46,883 bases of DNA from UBA10908 sp964608965 (lineage in GTDB: Bacteria > Bacillota > Clostridia > Peptostreptococcales > Anaerovoracaceae). This document shows positions 14,533 to 22,726 of this stretch, piece by piece. Position 1 is the stretch's first letter; each line of letters starts with the position of its first letter. The stretch is from positions 1 to 46,883 of the forward strand of contig CAZSPZ010000012.1 of the NCBI GenBank assembly GCA_964608965.1, read 5' to 3'. A model generated the notes under the pieces. That model was given only the letters and a program-made list of their open reading frames with translations. It ran no database searches and had not been told where the DNA came from. Both the position numbers and the translations under genes were made by a program.

Positions 14533-17500
14533 GGCTTACTCCTCTCGTCAATTGCGGCAGCACCCAGAGTGCCTTTTAATGCTTTTACATATGCGTTTGA
14601 TTGATAATATTTTAAATCTTCTTTTGCTTTTTTCAACCTTACGTCGTAATGAAATTGATCAATTAATGTTTCGTTTATCGGATTGGCAAGAAAGTTTTCC
14701 AAATGGGCAATCTTTTTCTGTGCCAAGTTGATATCAATCTGCTGCTTGTTCTGCAGTCTTTGAGCATACCAGTCGCTGTTCAATATGTTTTCTTTTTTGA
14801 AGAGATCTCGGACAAGGCTTGATTCTAAAGTATTCCCCTGATAATCTCCGTACGCCATGATATGTAACAGGGCTTCAATCGGTGGAATGGCGTCCCGGAT
14901 GCTTCCGTCTAAAAAGTAAGACAGAGCCGCTTTTTTGTGTCCGTTGGCAATATTGAGGATGCCGTCAACAAAAGCCTCCATTCCTTGGGTTTCCGGTTTA
15001 AGTATCTGCTCACAGAATACGGCTTGCGGTTCATCGAAAATCTTCCCCAAATATTTAAAAGAAAAAACATCTGTCATTCGATAGCCAAGTCTTGAGGCGG
15101 GAACCCTTATTCCATTATAGTCGAAATCCTCCAACTTTTCAAAAGAACCTTCTTTGATCAATTTGGAAGGAACTCTTTCCGCAGGCGAAAGCCTGGACCA
15201 AATTTCAGGTACTAAAATAGAAACATCGTGATCCACTCTTATGTTTGCCCCGATATGTCCTGCAGGGGTCGTAAACACAGAATAATCCCCCAACGCATAG
15301 GATAAAAGAGCACTGTTTAAATCATATATAGGCAGAAGCATGTTAAAGGGGCCTTTCGTAAGCGCTCCTTCGGAACCTGCACCGGTTGTGGAGGGTGATT
15401 TTCCGGTTAAACTGCTGATATAATCCATAAAGAGCTCCGGCAACTCCTGGTAATGAATCGGATTATACACGCTTAGAGGTAAAATCTTTTTGCCGTTGTC
15501 CTCTCCCGGCGGATTATTCCTCCGCCCTGCAAGTACTGCGTTCACAGGAGTAAGGACAGGTTCGCCCAAAGGAATTTTTCTTGAAAAACGAACGCCCATT
15601 TCCGCTATATATGATTGCAGCGGGTTTCCGAAATCCGACCTGTTTTCTAAATACCTTGGGTTTTTGCTCGGCACGCCGTCTACGATTCTGGTTTCAGAAG
15701 AGACGACACAATATTCATCTTCACCCGCTAAAAAGGATTCAATATGAACTTTTACAGGGTCCGTGTATGAAATATACCCCATCACATCATTTTTTATTTC
15801 CTCGACTTCCGCTTTTGTAAGCGGTTGATAATTTGTCGCGAAAAGATTGCAGCCGGATAAATCTTTTTCAGCCTGCTGGTCATAACCCTTATGGATGGCA
15901 TCGTCGGGCCGTTGGAAAAAGCGGCACTCGCAATTAGCCGTAAATTTAAGGCTTTCGTTTGTATATTGAGGATTTATATCCTTCAACTCGCGACTGGGGA
16001 TCAAAACGGACGCAGTAATGTCATCTTCCATTTGAATTTTATCTGTGGGCATAAAATCCATGCGCAACTTAAAAATTCTCCAGGTCTTATCGTTTCGGTA
16101 CCCGACACGCAAATAGCTGGGCCTGATTTTTCGATTGTTAAACTTTAACTCGTTTCCGGGTTTTCCGTCTATAAGATCCACCGAGAAGTGCTTTCTCCAG
16201 TCGTCGCCCCAGGATTGTTCATAAAATCGTTTGACCATAAAAACCAGTGCTTTTACATGATTGGGTATCGACTGGATATAAGCATTGAATTCATCGGTAT
16301 AAGAGGCGGAAGGCGTCAGCAGGCGTATAACAGAGCCGAGCGTTCGGTCGATAGATAAAATCGGCCTGGATTCTCTGGTTCTGTCGGCATATTTTTTCCA
16401 GCGATGCCGGTAGTCGTAATGAAGAATGCGCTCAACATGATCCAAATCCTGCACTAAATCATTGACGTAATATGTTCCGTAAATAATTGAATTGCTGATG
16501 GATTTAGATATTTCGGATTTGCCGCCGCCGGAGACAGTGCAAGGCTTATGACAAAAAGTGCCTTCTGCTTCTGTTGCAATCAACTTCCATATAGGAGCTT
16601 CCGGGTGCTTTTCAATATGAATTTTCTCCCCGTTGGGAAGGATGTAAGTATAATCCGGCAGCAATTTCAACATGCGTTTTTTGTTGTTGTAACGCCATGT
16701 AATTTCCGCCTTGTATAGATCTATCTTAATGTTTTCAGGTAAATATAAAATCTTGCTGTTATAGCGGTCCACGCCATAATGGTTCTCCTGAATATCCATT
16801 ACATCGCTGTAATCTCTGACGACATCTTCGAAAGAATAGCCGGTAAGGGTGATATCTTCAGCTGCATTAAAATTCACCCCTAAATTTCTTCGAGGATACG
16901 CAATCGTTCCTCCGGCATGCTCTTCTTCGACATTGCCGTAAAGATTCGCCGCAAAACTGATCTGCGTCTTAATTTCTTTTTTCGAGTAACCAAAATAATT
17001 GTCAGCAATCAAGGTGACGGCCACCCCGCTGCTGTCTCTGCAGGTTACCTTAAAGGTTTCGCCCTCGTTATACAGCTCATCTTCACTTTTATAGCACATC
17101 CCATCCCGACGTTGACGCTCCGAAGCATTGTCGTAATGAGGCAAGCCTAAATCAATTTTTCTTAGTGTATTCAAATGAGGTGCAAGTAAAATATAGCCTG
17201 TGTGTCCCGACCAATGATCCACATCCAAACCGGCATCGTTGTTATGAAAGCTGGGATCGCCCATATTTCCGAATACGGATTCAATAAAGTCTAAGTTGGA
17301 AATTAAGCTGCCCGGTGCTACAAACAGGATTTCCATCGTCTTTTCTTTAAGTACACCCGGCACTTCCGGAGAAACAACGGGGCGTATCATCAGAGATACA
17401 AAACTCTTGGCTGCCTCCTCTTGTTTGGCAGTAAAAGGGATGATTTTCAAGTCTTCGGGTGGATGAACCGCCGCATGGTAAAGCTTTACAAACGTCTCTT

Positions 17501-18002
17501 TGGGCACGGCTTTTTTATCATATGGAATCGCCAAGCCCCCTTCCGCCACGTGAAAAGATCCCTTTGTCGTACGACGATCGTGTTTGGGATTATGCAGGAC
17601 GCCTTGCTTTATACGATAGCTGCTGATATATTCGTTGGAAAAAGTATTGCTGTCCAGCGGCAGCGACATCTCTCGTGCCAGGACGTAATGATCCAATGTA
17701 AGCGACGAATCGATACATTTTAAGGAAGTTTCGCTGTCTTTAAAATATATGTCGAAAAACTGATTGATCCGCTTATAGATGCCGACTTCGTTAATGTCCA
17801 CAAGTCTTGTCTTTTCCTGATAATCCTTGATGATATCCTGAAATAAATCAATAAAATACGTCCCCGTATCCTTTTGTGTGTTCTCGGGACGATAAATGGG
17901 CAAGCCAAGGGCTGCCAATTTAAAATTGATGTATTGCACCCGGTCCTCGCGGGAGGTAACGGAATTAATTTTTTCTTCGCTTATGCTTAATTGTTTATGC
18001 AT
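14529..18002 (-). CDS. Probable PPi-type phosphoenolpyruvate carboxykinase
   Basis: A 1157-residue cytoplasmic protein without signal peptide or membrane helix. I identify it by overall size and remembered sequence as the diphosphate-dependent PEPCK family (PEP + CO2 + Pi to oxaloacetate + PPi), otherwise often listed as hypothetical. Visible conserved blocks: DVDHWSGHTGYILLAPHLNTLRKIDL cut here into DHWSGHTGYILLAP (about 267-280), IADNYFGYSKKEIKTQISFA (338-357), EEEHAGGTIAYPR, and a P-loop-like SGGGKSEISK (496-505) that could bind the phosphate group. AAAGG lies 6 bases before the ATG at 18002; another ATG at 18017 has a weaker site. It is coupled to the ferritin-like gene (ATGA). Function needs a profile search, as no motif here proves PEPCK activity. 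Confidence 0.65.
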   Translation of the reverse strand: MHKQLSISEEKINSVTSREDRVQYINFKLAALGLPIYRPENTQKDTGTYFIDLFQDIIKDYQEKTRLVDINEVGIYKRINQFFDIYFKDSETSLKCIDSSLTLDHYVLAREMSLPLDSNTFSNEYISSYRIKQGVLHNPKHDRRTTKGSFHVAEGGLAIPYDKKAVPKETFVKLYHAAVHPPEDLKIIPFTAKQEEAAKSFVSLMIRPVVSPEVPGVLKEKTMEILFVAPGSLISNLDFIESVFGNMGDPSFHNNDAGLDVDHWSGHTGYILLAPHLNTLRKIDLGLPHYDNASERQRRDGMCYKSEDELYNEGETFKVTCRDSSGVAVTLIADNYFGYSKKEIKTQISFAANLYGNVEEEHAGGTIAYPRRNLGVNFNAAEDITLTGYSFEDVVRDYSDVMDIQENHYGVDRYNSKILYLPENIKIDLYKAEITWRYNNKKRMLKLLPDYTYILPNGEKIHIEKHPEAPIWKLIATEAEGTFCHKPCTVSGGGKSEISKSISNSIIYGTYYVNDLVQDLDHVERILHYDYRHRWKKYADRTRESRPILSIDRTLGSVIRLLTPSASYTDEFNAYIQSIPNHVKALVFMVKRFYEQSWGDDWRKHFSVDLIDGKPGNELKFNNRKIRPSYLRVGYRNDKTWRIFKLRMDFMPTDKIQMEDDITASVLIPSRELKDINPQYTNESLKFTANCECRFFQRPDDAIHKGYDQQAEKDLSGCNLFATNYQPLTKAEVEEIKNDVMGYISYTDPVKVHIESFLAGEDEYCVVSSETRIVDGVPSKNPRYLENRSDFGNPLQSYIAEMGVRFSRKIPLGEPVLTPVNAVLAGRRNNPPGEDNGKKILPLSVYNPIHYQELPELFMDYISSLTGKSPSTTGAGSEGALTKGPFNMLLPIYDLNSALLSYALGDYSVFTTPAGHIGANIRVDHDVSILVPEIWSRLSPAERVPSKLIKEGSFEKLEDFDYNGIRVPASRLGYRMTDVFSFKYLGKIFDEPQAVFCEQILKPETQGMEAFVDGILNIANGHKKAALSYFLDGSIRDAIPPIEALLHIMAYGDYQGNTLESSLVRDLFKKENILNSDWYAQRLQNKQQIDINLAQKKIAHLENFLANPINETLIDQFHYDVRLKKAKEDLKYYQSNAYVKALKGTLGAAAIDERSKP

Positions 18003-18048
18003 GAACATCCTTTCCATCTATCTGCTTATCGTTCTGTCCCTGTTTTTT

Positions 18049-18519
18049 TTACAGATGCTCCTTGCAGGCCATTTCTTTGACTTCTAATTTGAAAACAATA
18101 ATCGCCTGTAGCATTGCATCGCTGAACGTCCAGTCGCGTTTGGAAGAGTAGTGATTCATGATAAGCTGCAGTGCTGCTTCCTTTTCCTTGGGATCTTCGA
18201 TTACATAGACAGGGCCTTCTCCTATTATGCTTTGAAAGCGGTAAGAAAACTCGCAGGGGTCCTCGTCTTCGTTTAATTTGTGATTTGTATCCAATTCGAA
18301 TCCTGCATAGCCTTTTCTTTCAACCAACTCTGCTTTTCTTCCTTTTTTTGCTCCGTGAAAATAAAAGATCTTCTTGTCGCCGCTTTCTTCGAACCCGAAG
18401 TTTAGAGGAACAATATAGACACTTTCTTCGTCCGCAAAACCAAGACGACAGCATTCGCAAGACATGATGATATCTTTAATCTTCTGAGGATCTGTTACTT
18501 CTCTATCTTTTCTGCGCAT
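18049..18519 (-). CDS. Pyridoxamine 5'-phosphate oxidase-family protein, NimA-like
   Basis: A small split-barrel flavoprotein of the Nim group, which includes 5-nitroimidazole reductases. The start MRRKDREVTDPQKIKDIIMSC is characteristic of the family, followed by CCRLGFADEESVYIVPLNFGF and IFYFHGAKKGRKAELV. The residue set at the FMN edge (HGA-KKGRK) is present. The ATG at 18519 has GGAAGG 8 bases upstream; the ATG at 18528 touches the site. The next gene downstream on the same strand is the PEPCK-like gene after 46 bases without a terminator, so they may form one transcript. The natural substrate is unknown. Confidence 0.87.
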   Translation of the reverse strand: MRRKDREVTDPQKIKDIIMSCECCRLGFADEESVYIVPLNFGFEESGDKKIFYFHGAKKGRKAELVERKGYAGFELDTNHKLNEDEDPCEFSYRFQSIIGEGPVYVIEDPKEKEAALQLIMNHYSSKRDWTFSDAMLQAIIVFKLEVKEMACKEHL

Positions 18520-18554
18520 TTTTTCCATCCTTCCGTAAAATAAATTTAAACTGT

Positions 18555-18563
18555 ATTATAACA
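18555..18563 (-). promoter_or_regulatory. Extended -10 promoter before the NimA-like gene
   Basis: Minus strand TGTTATAAT, an extended -10 with perfect TATAAT (18555-18560). The -35 region is poor, as is common with TG-extended promoters. Confidence 0.55.
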
Positions 18564-18599
18564 GATAACGCGACAATGCGAAAGTTTTCGACACAGCGC

Positions 18600-19004
18600 C
18601 TACTTTTGGGATTCGATCAGAGCGTTTTCAATCGCCATTAAAATAACTTTGCTGCTGTACGTTGCCCCGGATACGGAATTCACCTGCAAAGTTTGCTCTT
18701 CCAATACGGTTTCCAATATCGTCTCTGCAGGCTTTCCCTGCCCGTTTGTATGCTTTATCAGTTCAATGTCGGTGATTGCATGATCTTTTACCGTCACGTT
18801 CACCTCGACAGAAATCGGAAGAACGGAATAACTTCCGAAATAAGTGCCGTCTTCTGTCAATGTAAGATCAACAGGTTTGATTTCTGCTGTTTTTAACGCT
18901 TCCAGGTTCGATTCCATGTTGCCTGTAATTACTTTTACAGCCACGCCAACAACTACTATTAGAAATAATATGACGAATAAAATTTTTCTGCGCTTTTGAA
19001 ACAT
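18600..19004 (-). CDS. Membrane-anchored FMN-binding domain protein
   Basis: The 134-residue product has one N-terminal helix (KILFVILFLIVVVGVAVKVI) and an extracytoplasmic FMN_bind domain with the hallmark SGATYSS at about 114-120. In this family the Thr of SGAT carries covalent FMN in RnfG/NqrC-type proteins, usually attached by an ApbE transferase; no apbE is in the window. LTEDGTYFGSYSVLPISVEVNVTVKDHAITDIELIKH gives the family beta core. The ATG at 19004 has AAAGGAG 7 bases upstream and is preferred over the ATG at 19010, which is only 1 base from the site. Likely a surface electron carrier (inference). Confidence 0.85.
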   Translation of the reverse strand: MFQKRRKILFVILFLIVVVGVAVKVITGNMESNLEALKTAEIKPVDLTLTEDGTYFGSYSVLPISVEVNVTVKDHAITDIELIKHTNGQGKPAETILETVLEEQTLQVNSVSGATYSSKVILMAIENALIESQK

Positions 19005-19057
19005 TGCCATACTCCTTTATGAATATTTGTTTTGAGAAAACTTTTCATTTCGATTTA

Positions 19058-19085
19058 ATTATATACGTGCGCTTCCAATATACAA
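19058..19085 (-). promoter_or_regulatory. Promoter of FMN-binding gene
   Basis: Minus strand TTGTAT (19080-19085), 16-base spacer, TATAAT (19058-19063). Confidence 0.65.
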
Positions 19086-19094
19086 TATGAACGT

Positions 19095-19122
19095 AAAAGG
19101 AGCAGAATCTGCTGCTCCTTTT
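19095..19122 (-). terminator. Terminator after the repeat-protein gene
   Basis: AAAAGGAGCAG pairs perfectly with CTGCTCCTTTT around a 6-base loop. On the minus strand the 3' arm ends in four U. It separates the LEA-like gene from the FMN-binding gene. Confidence 0.75.
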
Positions 19123-19183
19123 AAATAATATCAGATATAATTCATTAGAATATGGGTCTTTGCAAAATATCCGCCGTCACAAT

Positions 19184-19531
19184 TTAAGGCATATCTTTTG
19201 TTTCCGGCTCCTCTTTCACTTCTTTTGTTTTATTTCCTATTTGCGCTTTTATTTTTTCGGCTTTTTCTTCGGCCTCTTCGAGCGCATTCTCGGCTTTATC
19301 CTTTAAAGTTTCGGCTTTTTCTTTTGCTCCTTCGAGTGCATCTTCCGCTTTGTCTTTTAAGATTTCAGCTTTTCCCTTGGCTTCTTCGAGTGCATCTTCC
19401 GCTTTGTCTTTTAAGATTTCAGCTTTTCCCTTGGCTTCTTCGAGTGCATCTTCCGCTTTGTCTTTTAAGATTTCTGCCTTTTCCTTGACGTCGTCGAATA
19501 CTTTACCCATTTTATCCATTATGTCGCTCAT
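19184..19531 (-). CDS. LEA-like/YtxH-like helical repeat protein
   Basis: A 115-residue, very charged Ala/Glu/Lys-rich protein with four tandem 18-residue units of the type KAEILKDKAEDALEEAKG. No signal peptide or membrane helix is seen. Such repeats resemble late embryogenesis abundant and related bacterial stress proteins that become helical on drying or at membranes, but the match is compositional only. The start at 19531 has GGAG 9 bases upstream; longer starts (TTG or other ATG) overlap this site. The units are encoded by 54-base DNA repeats, two of them identical, so repeat number could vary between strains. Confidence 0.75.
   Translation of the reverse strand: MSDIMDKMGKVFDDVKEKAEILKDKAEDALEEAKGKAEILKDKAEDALEEAKGKAEILKDKAEDALEGAKEKAETLKDKAENALEEAEEKAEKIKAQIGNKTKEVKEEPETKDMP
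19277..19492 (-). repeat. Four tandem 54-bp repeats inside the LEA-like gene
   Basis: Units begin at 19277, 19331, 19385 and 19439. Units at 19331 and 19385 are identical in all 54 bases; the other two are diverged. The period is a multiple of three, so copy changes keep the frame. Confidence 0.92.
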
Positions 19532-19703
19532 AATCATATTCTCCTTTTCTATCATCAATAGAACTATTGCTTCAGAAAATTTTCAGACGATTTTATTGTG
19601 CCGGTTTTTCCGGTTTCTCCTATACTATGATATTAAGTCCGACTGCAAAAGTAAACAAGAATAAAATTCCGTAAAAAGTGACTGATTGCTGTCGCTTTCT
19701 TAT

Positions 19704-21293
19704 TTAAGACACTGCTTCCAAGAATTCATCGTAAGTGCACACTCTGTCGATAATGCTTCCGTCCTTTTGAATTTCTATGATGCGATTCGCAATGGTCTGA
19801 ATAAATTGATGATCGTGGGAAGAAAACAGCATGGCCCCCTTAAAATCAATCAGCCCGTTGTTGAGTGCCGTAATGGATTCCAGATCCAAGTGGTTCGTCG
19901 GCTGGTCCAATACAAGAATATTAGCCCCATAAAGCATAATTCTGGACAGCATGCACCTTACCTTTTCTCCACCGGAAAGAACTTTGACAGGTTTAAATAC
20001 ATCTTCTCCTGAAAAGAGCATCCGGCCAAGGAAGCCGCGCATAAATGCTTCGGTAGTTTCGTGCGTAAATTGACCAAGCCACTGCACGAGATTTAAGTCG
20101 CAATCATTAAAAAATGCTGAATTGTCGACAGGGAAATAAGATTGCGTCGTGCTGGCTCCCCATTTAAAGGTGCCTTCATCCGGCTCGATTTCTCCCGTCA
20201 ATATCTTAAACAACGTAGTGTTTGCAATCTCGTTTTCGCCCACAAATGCGATTTTATCTTCGCGGTTCATGCGAAAGCTTACATTGTCCAAAACTTTAAC
20301 GCCGTTGATGGTTTTGCTGATTCCTTCGACAAACAGCGCGTCTTTACCGATAGGTCTATCAATCGTAAAACCTACAAAAGGATATCTTCTGGAGGATGAC
20401 GGCAGTTCGTCCACGGTTATTTTATCCAGCAACTTCTTTCGTGACGTTGCCTGCTTGGACTTTGACTTGTTCGCTGAAAATCGTTGAATGAAGCTTTGCA
20501 GTTCCTTGATCTTGTCCTCGCTCTTCTTGTTTTGATCTTTCATGATCTTCTGAATCAGCTGACTGGACTCATACCAAAATTCATAGTTTCCGACAAACAT
20601 GCTGATTTTACCGTAATCCACATCCACGACACTCGTACATACAGTATTGAGGAAGTGACGATCATGGGAAACAACGATGACAGTTCCCTCGTAATCAAGC
20701 AGAAAATCCTCCAACCAGTTTATTGCGACAACGTCCAGATGGTTGGTCGGCTCATCCAGTAGAATTATTTCAGGCTTTCCAAACAATGCCTGAGCAAGAA
20801 GCACTTTGACTTTTTCGTTTCCCGTCAAGCTATCCATCTGGTTGTAAAGCAAATCAACGTCGAGCCCTAAGCCTTGCATGAGCCTGCTTGCGTCAGATTC
20901 GGCTTCCCAGCCGTTCAACTCGCTGAACTCCCCTTCCAAAACAGAAGCCAGAAGTCCGTCTTCGTCCGAAAAATCCGCTTTGGCATACAAAGCATCTTTT
21001 TCTTTCATGATTTCATATAATCTCGGATTGCCCATTATAATGGTATCTAAGACAGTAAATTGGTCGAAGGCAAAGTGATCCTGCTTCAGCACCGATACGC
21101 GCATATGCTCCGGAATTTTAACCTCTCCTGTCGATGGCTCCAGGTCGCCGGACAGAATTCTTAAAAATGTGGACTTGCCCGCTCCGTTTGCGCCGATAAT
21201 TCCGTAGCAATTTCCAGGTGTAAATTTCAGATTCACATTCTTAAACAGCGGAGAACCGCTAAAGTTAAGGCTTACATTTGTTATTGTTATCAT
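19704..21293 (-). CDS. ABC-F family ATPase, YkpA/YbiT-like
   Basis: A soluble twin-ATPase protein of 529 residues that should act on ribosomes. NBD1 has a full Walker A GANGAGKST (34-42) and Walker B LLDEPTNHLD (E181) but a weak signature LTGNEK (about 156). NBD2 has a broken Walker A GENEIANTT (352-360, Asn at 358 where Lys is expected), a good signature LSGGEK (439-444) and Walker B VLDQPTNHLD with Gln464 for the catalytic Glu. The linker (about 243-300) contains SFIQRFSANKSKSKQATSRKKLL, as in YbiT/YkpA. The pairing of defects leaves one competent ATP site and one dead site. It is not evidently a drug-resistance member. Confidence 0.9.
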   Translation of the reverse strand: MITITNVSLNFSGSPLFKNVNLKFTPGNCYGIIGANGAGKSTFLRILSGDLEPSTGEVKIPEHMRVSVLKQDHFAFDQFTVLDTIIMGNPRLYEIMKEKDALYAKADFSDEDGLLASVLEGEFSELNGWEAESDASRLMQGLGLDVDLLYNQMDSLTGNEKVKVLLAQALFGKPEIILLDEPTNHLDVVAINWLEDFLLDYEGTVIVVSHDRHFLNTVCTSVVDVDYGKISMFVGNYEFWYESSQLIQKIMKDQNKKSEDKIKELQSFIQRFSANKSKSKQATSRKKLLDKITVDELPSSSRRYPFVGFTIDRPIGKDALFVEGISKTINGVKVLDNVSFRMNREDKIAFVGENEIANTTLFKILTGEIEPDEGTFKWGASTTQSYFPVDNSAFFNDCDLNLVQWLGQFTHETTEAFMRGFLGRMLFSGEDVFKPVKVLSGGEKVRCMLSRIMLYGANILVLDQPTNHLDLESITALNNGLIDFKGAMLFSSHDHQFIQTIANRIIEIQKDGSIIDRVCTYDEFLEAVS

Positions 21294-21331
21294 TTTTTCT
21301 CCTTGGTGAATTTTTTCTCGCCTATTTTAAT

Positions 21332-21361
21332 GCAAAAGGCACCATTGCAGGTGTCTTTTGC
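21332..21361 (-). terminator. Hairpin after GH113-like gene, probable terminator
   Basis: GCAAAAGGCACC and GGTGTCTTTTGC pair with one G-U (plus strand) or A-C (minus strand) position around a 6-base loop. The U-rich stretch on the minus strand is short, so efficiency is uncertain. Confidence 0.5.
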
Positions 21362-21366
21362 TCTTG

Positions 21367-22665
21367 TTACTTGCTCCACTTGCGGATTACTTCTGCGGCA
21401 GGCTTGTTGCGGACAGAAGAAGATTTATCGAAGCCTGCTTCGCCTCCATCTTCCCGCTTAAAGTCGTCTTCCAACCACCAATAACCCCAAGTCCAGACTG
21501 CTTCTATATACTCTTCGTCTGCAATTGCCTGAAACAATGCCTCGTACATCTTAGCTTGAATCAAATCATCTCTTTGAATGTCTGGCGCGGGGGCAGCCGG
21601 CTCGAACCACTCCTGGTTTGCACCGAAATCTCTACTTTGGAACGGGGTAAGAAGAACAATCTTTTTTCCGGTTTTCTGATAATAATACTCTGCCTGTCTA
21701 TCAAGAATCGTTTCAAAGGATTCTTTTAACTCCGCAACGCTTGGATTTTTGGAGTCGGCTATCGGATTATACATATAGATGGTGATATAGTCAAGGCTGG
21801 AAAGAAAACCCGCATCCGCAAGCTGGGTATACTCGTTGCTGGTCCAGGCGGCATAACTGATTGGTCCAGTGTAAACCTCCCGGACTTGTCGGATCAATTT
21901 CTCCCAACGCGCGGTATTTCCCTGTTGAACGGCTCCTTCTATCTGCTTGCCGATAATCAACATATCGGCACCGTAATTTTGGGCAGCGACAGCATTCGAA
22001 AGGATAAATTTTGTATATTGTACAAACCATTGATCCCAATAAGTATTTTGTTGATTAGTAGGCTGGTCCAGATTTTCGCCCATTTGGGTAAGGATTGCTA
22101 CGGAGGATTCCCAAAATGTCTGGTTTTCCTCCCACGTGGTAAACGGGCCTTTTGCAACATCATAATTAAGCTCGCTCATCAAGGCAAATTTCAATCCTTT
22201 GTCATGTGCCGTTTTAATCATCGTTTCCAATTCTTCGTCCAAAGCATCTCGAAAAGTCTTGGGAGACGGGTTTGGATAGGAGCCGATGAGTGGCGGATTC
22301 ATCTGATGATAACTGTTGTAGTTATCATAAACGACCCAGGAAGCATTATTTTGCTGCATCGAATTTATGGTGGAAATCAAATGATTCTGGAAAAGGTAAG
22401 TATTATATATGTCCATAAAAGTATGACCGGTAGCAATTTTTGCAACCGAAGCGGTATCCAAAAATTCGGATCCGCTTACCATATCAAGGTTTTCTTGCGG
22501 TTGTTTCCAAGGTGTGGTTTCTAAACCATCCGAGATTGTCCCTTCGTACCATGGCGGCATGGGCCAGGGTCCCGGTGGCGGCGAAATCTTAAAAACCCAC
22601 ATAACAATAACGACAGCAATCAGAAAAATAGGGATAAATATTAAGACCTTAGTCAACTTTTTCAT
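21367..22665 (-). CDS. Membrane-anchored GH113-like glycosidase-fold protein
   Basis: A 432-residue protein with one N-terminal anchor helix (VLIFIPIFLIAVVIVMWVF) followed by a Pro-rich stem and a TIM-barrel-like extracellular domain. Pieces resembling GH113 proteins: WVVYDNYNSYHQMNPP, ALMSELNYDV, ADMLIIGKQIEGAVQ, LDYITIYMYNPI and the end WTWGYWWLEDD...SSSVRNKPAAEVIRKW. IEG and the late Trp-rich strand lie where the acid/base and nucleophile Glu residues usually are, but I could not assign both with certainty. Known GH113 members cut mannans; this could instead be a cell-envelope glycan enzyme. No sugar transporter or regulator is adjacent. Confidence 0.6.
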   Translation of the reverse strand: MKKLTKVLIFIPIFLIAVVIVMWVFKISPPPGPWPMPPWYEGTISDGLETTPWKQPQENLDMVSGSEFLDTASVAKIATGHTFMDIYNTYLFQNHLISTINSMQQNNASWVVYDNYNSYHQMNPPLIGSYPNPSPKTFRDALDEELETMIKTAHDKGLKFALMSELNYDVAKGPFTTWEENQTFWESSVAILTQMGENLDQPTNQQNTYWDQWFVQYTKFILSNAVAAQNYGADMLIIGKQIEGAVQQGNTARWEKLIRQVREVYTGPISYAAWTSNEYTQLADAGFLSSLDYITIYMYNPIADSKNPSVAELKESFETILDRQAEYYYQKTGKKIVLLTPFQSRDFGANQEWFEPAAPAPDIQRDDLIQAKMYEALFQAIADEEYIEAVWTWGYWWLEDDFKREDGGEAGFDKSSSVRNKPAAEVIRKWSK

Positions 22666-22726
22666 ATTGTCCTCCTTATTTTTTTCGAAAAATTCAGCCG
22701 CTATAAATACATGTATTGTCAGAAAT

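Noticed and set aside
14529..18002. Large protein as an anti-phage or toxin-type polymorphic protein
   Set aside because: No secretion signal, repeats, toxin tip or defence neighbours; conserved blocks and the P-loop fit a metabolic enzyme better.
19277..19492. Possible CRISPR-like array from regular repeats
   Set aside because: Units are directly adjacent 54-bp coding repeats with no spacers, in frame with an 18-residue protein repeat.
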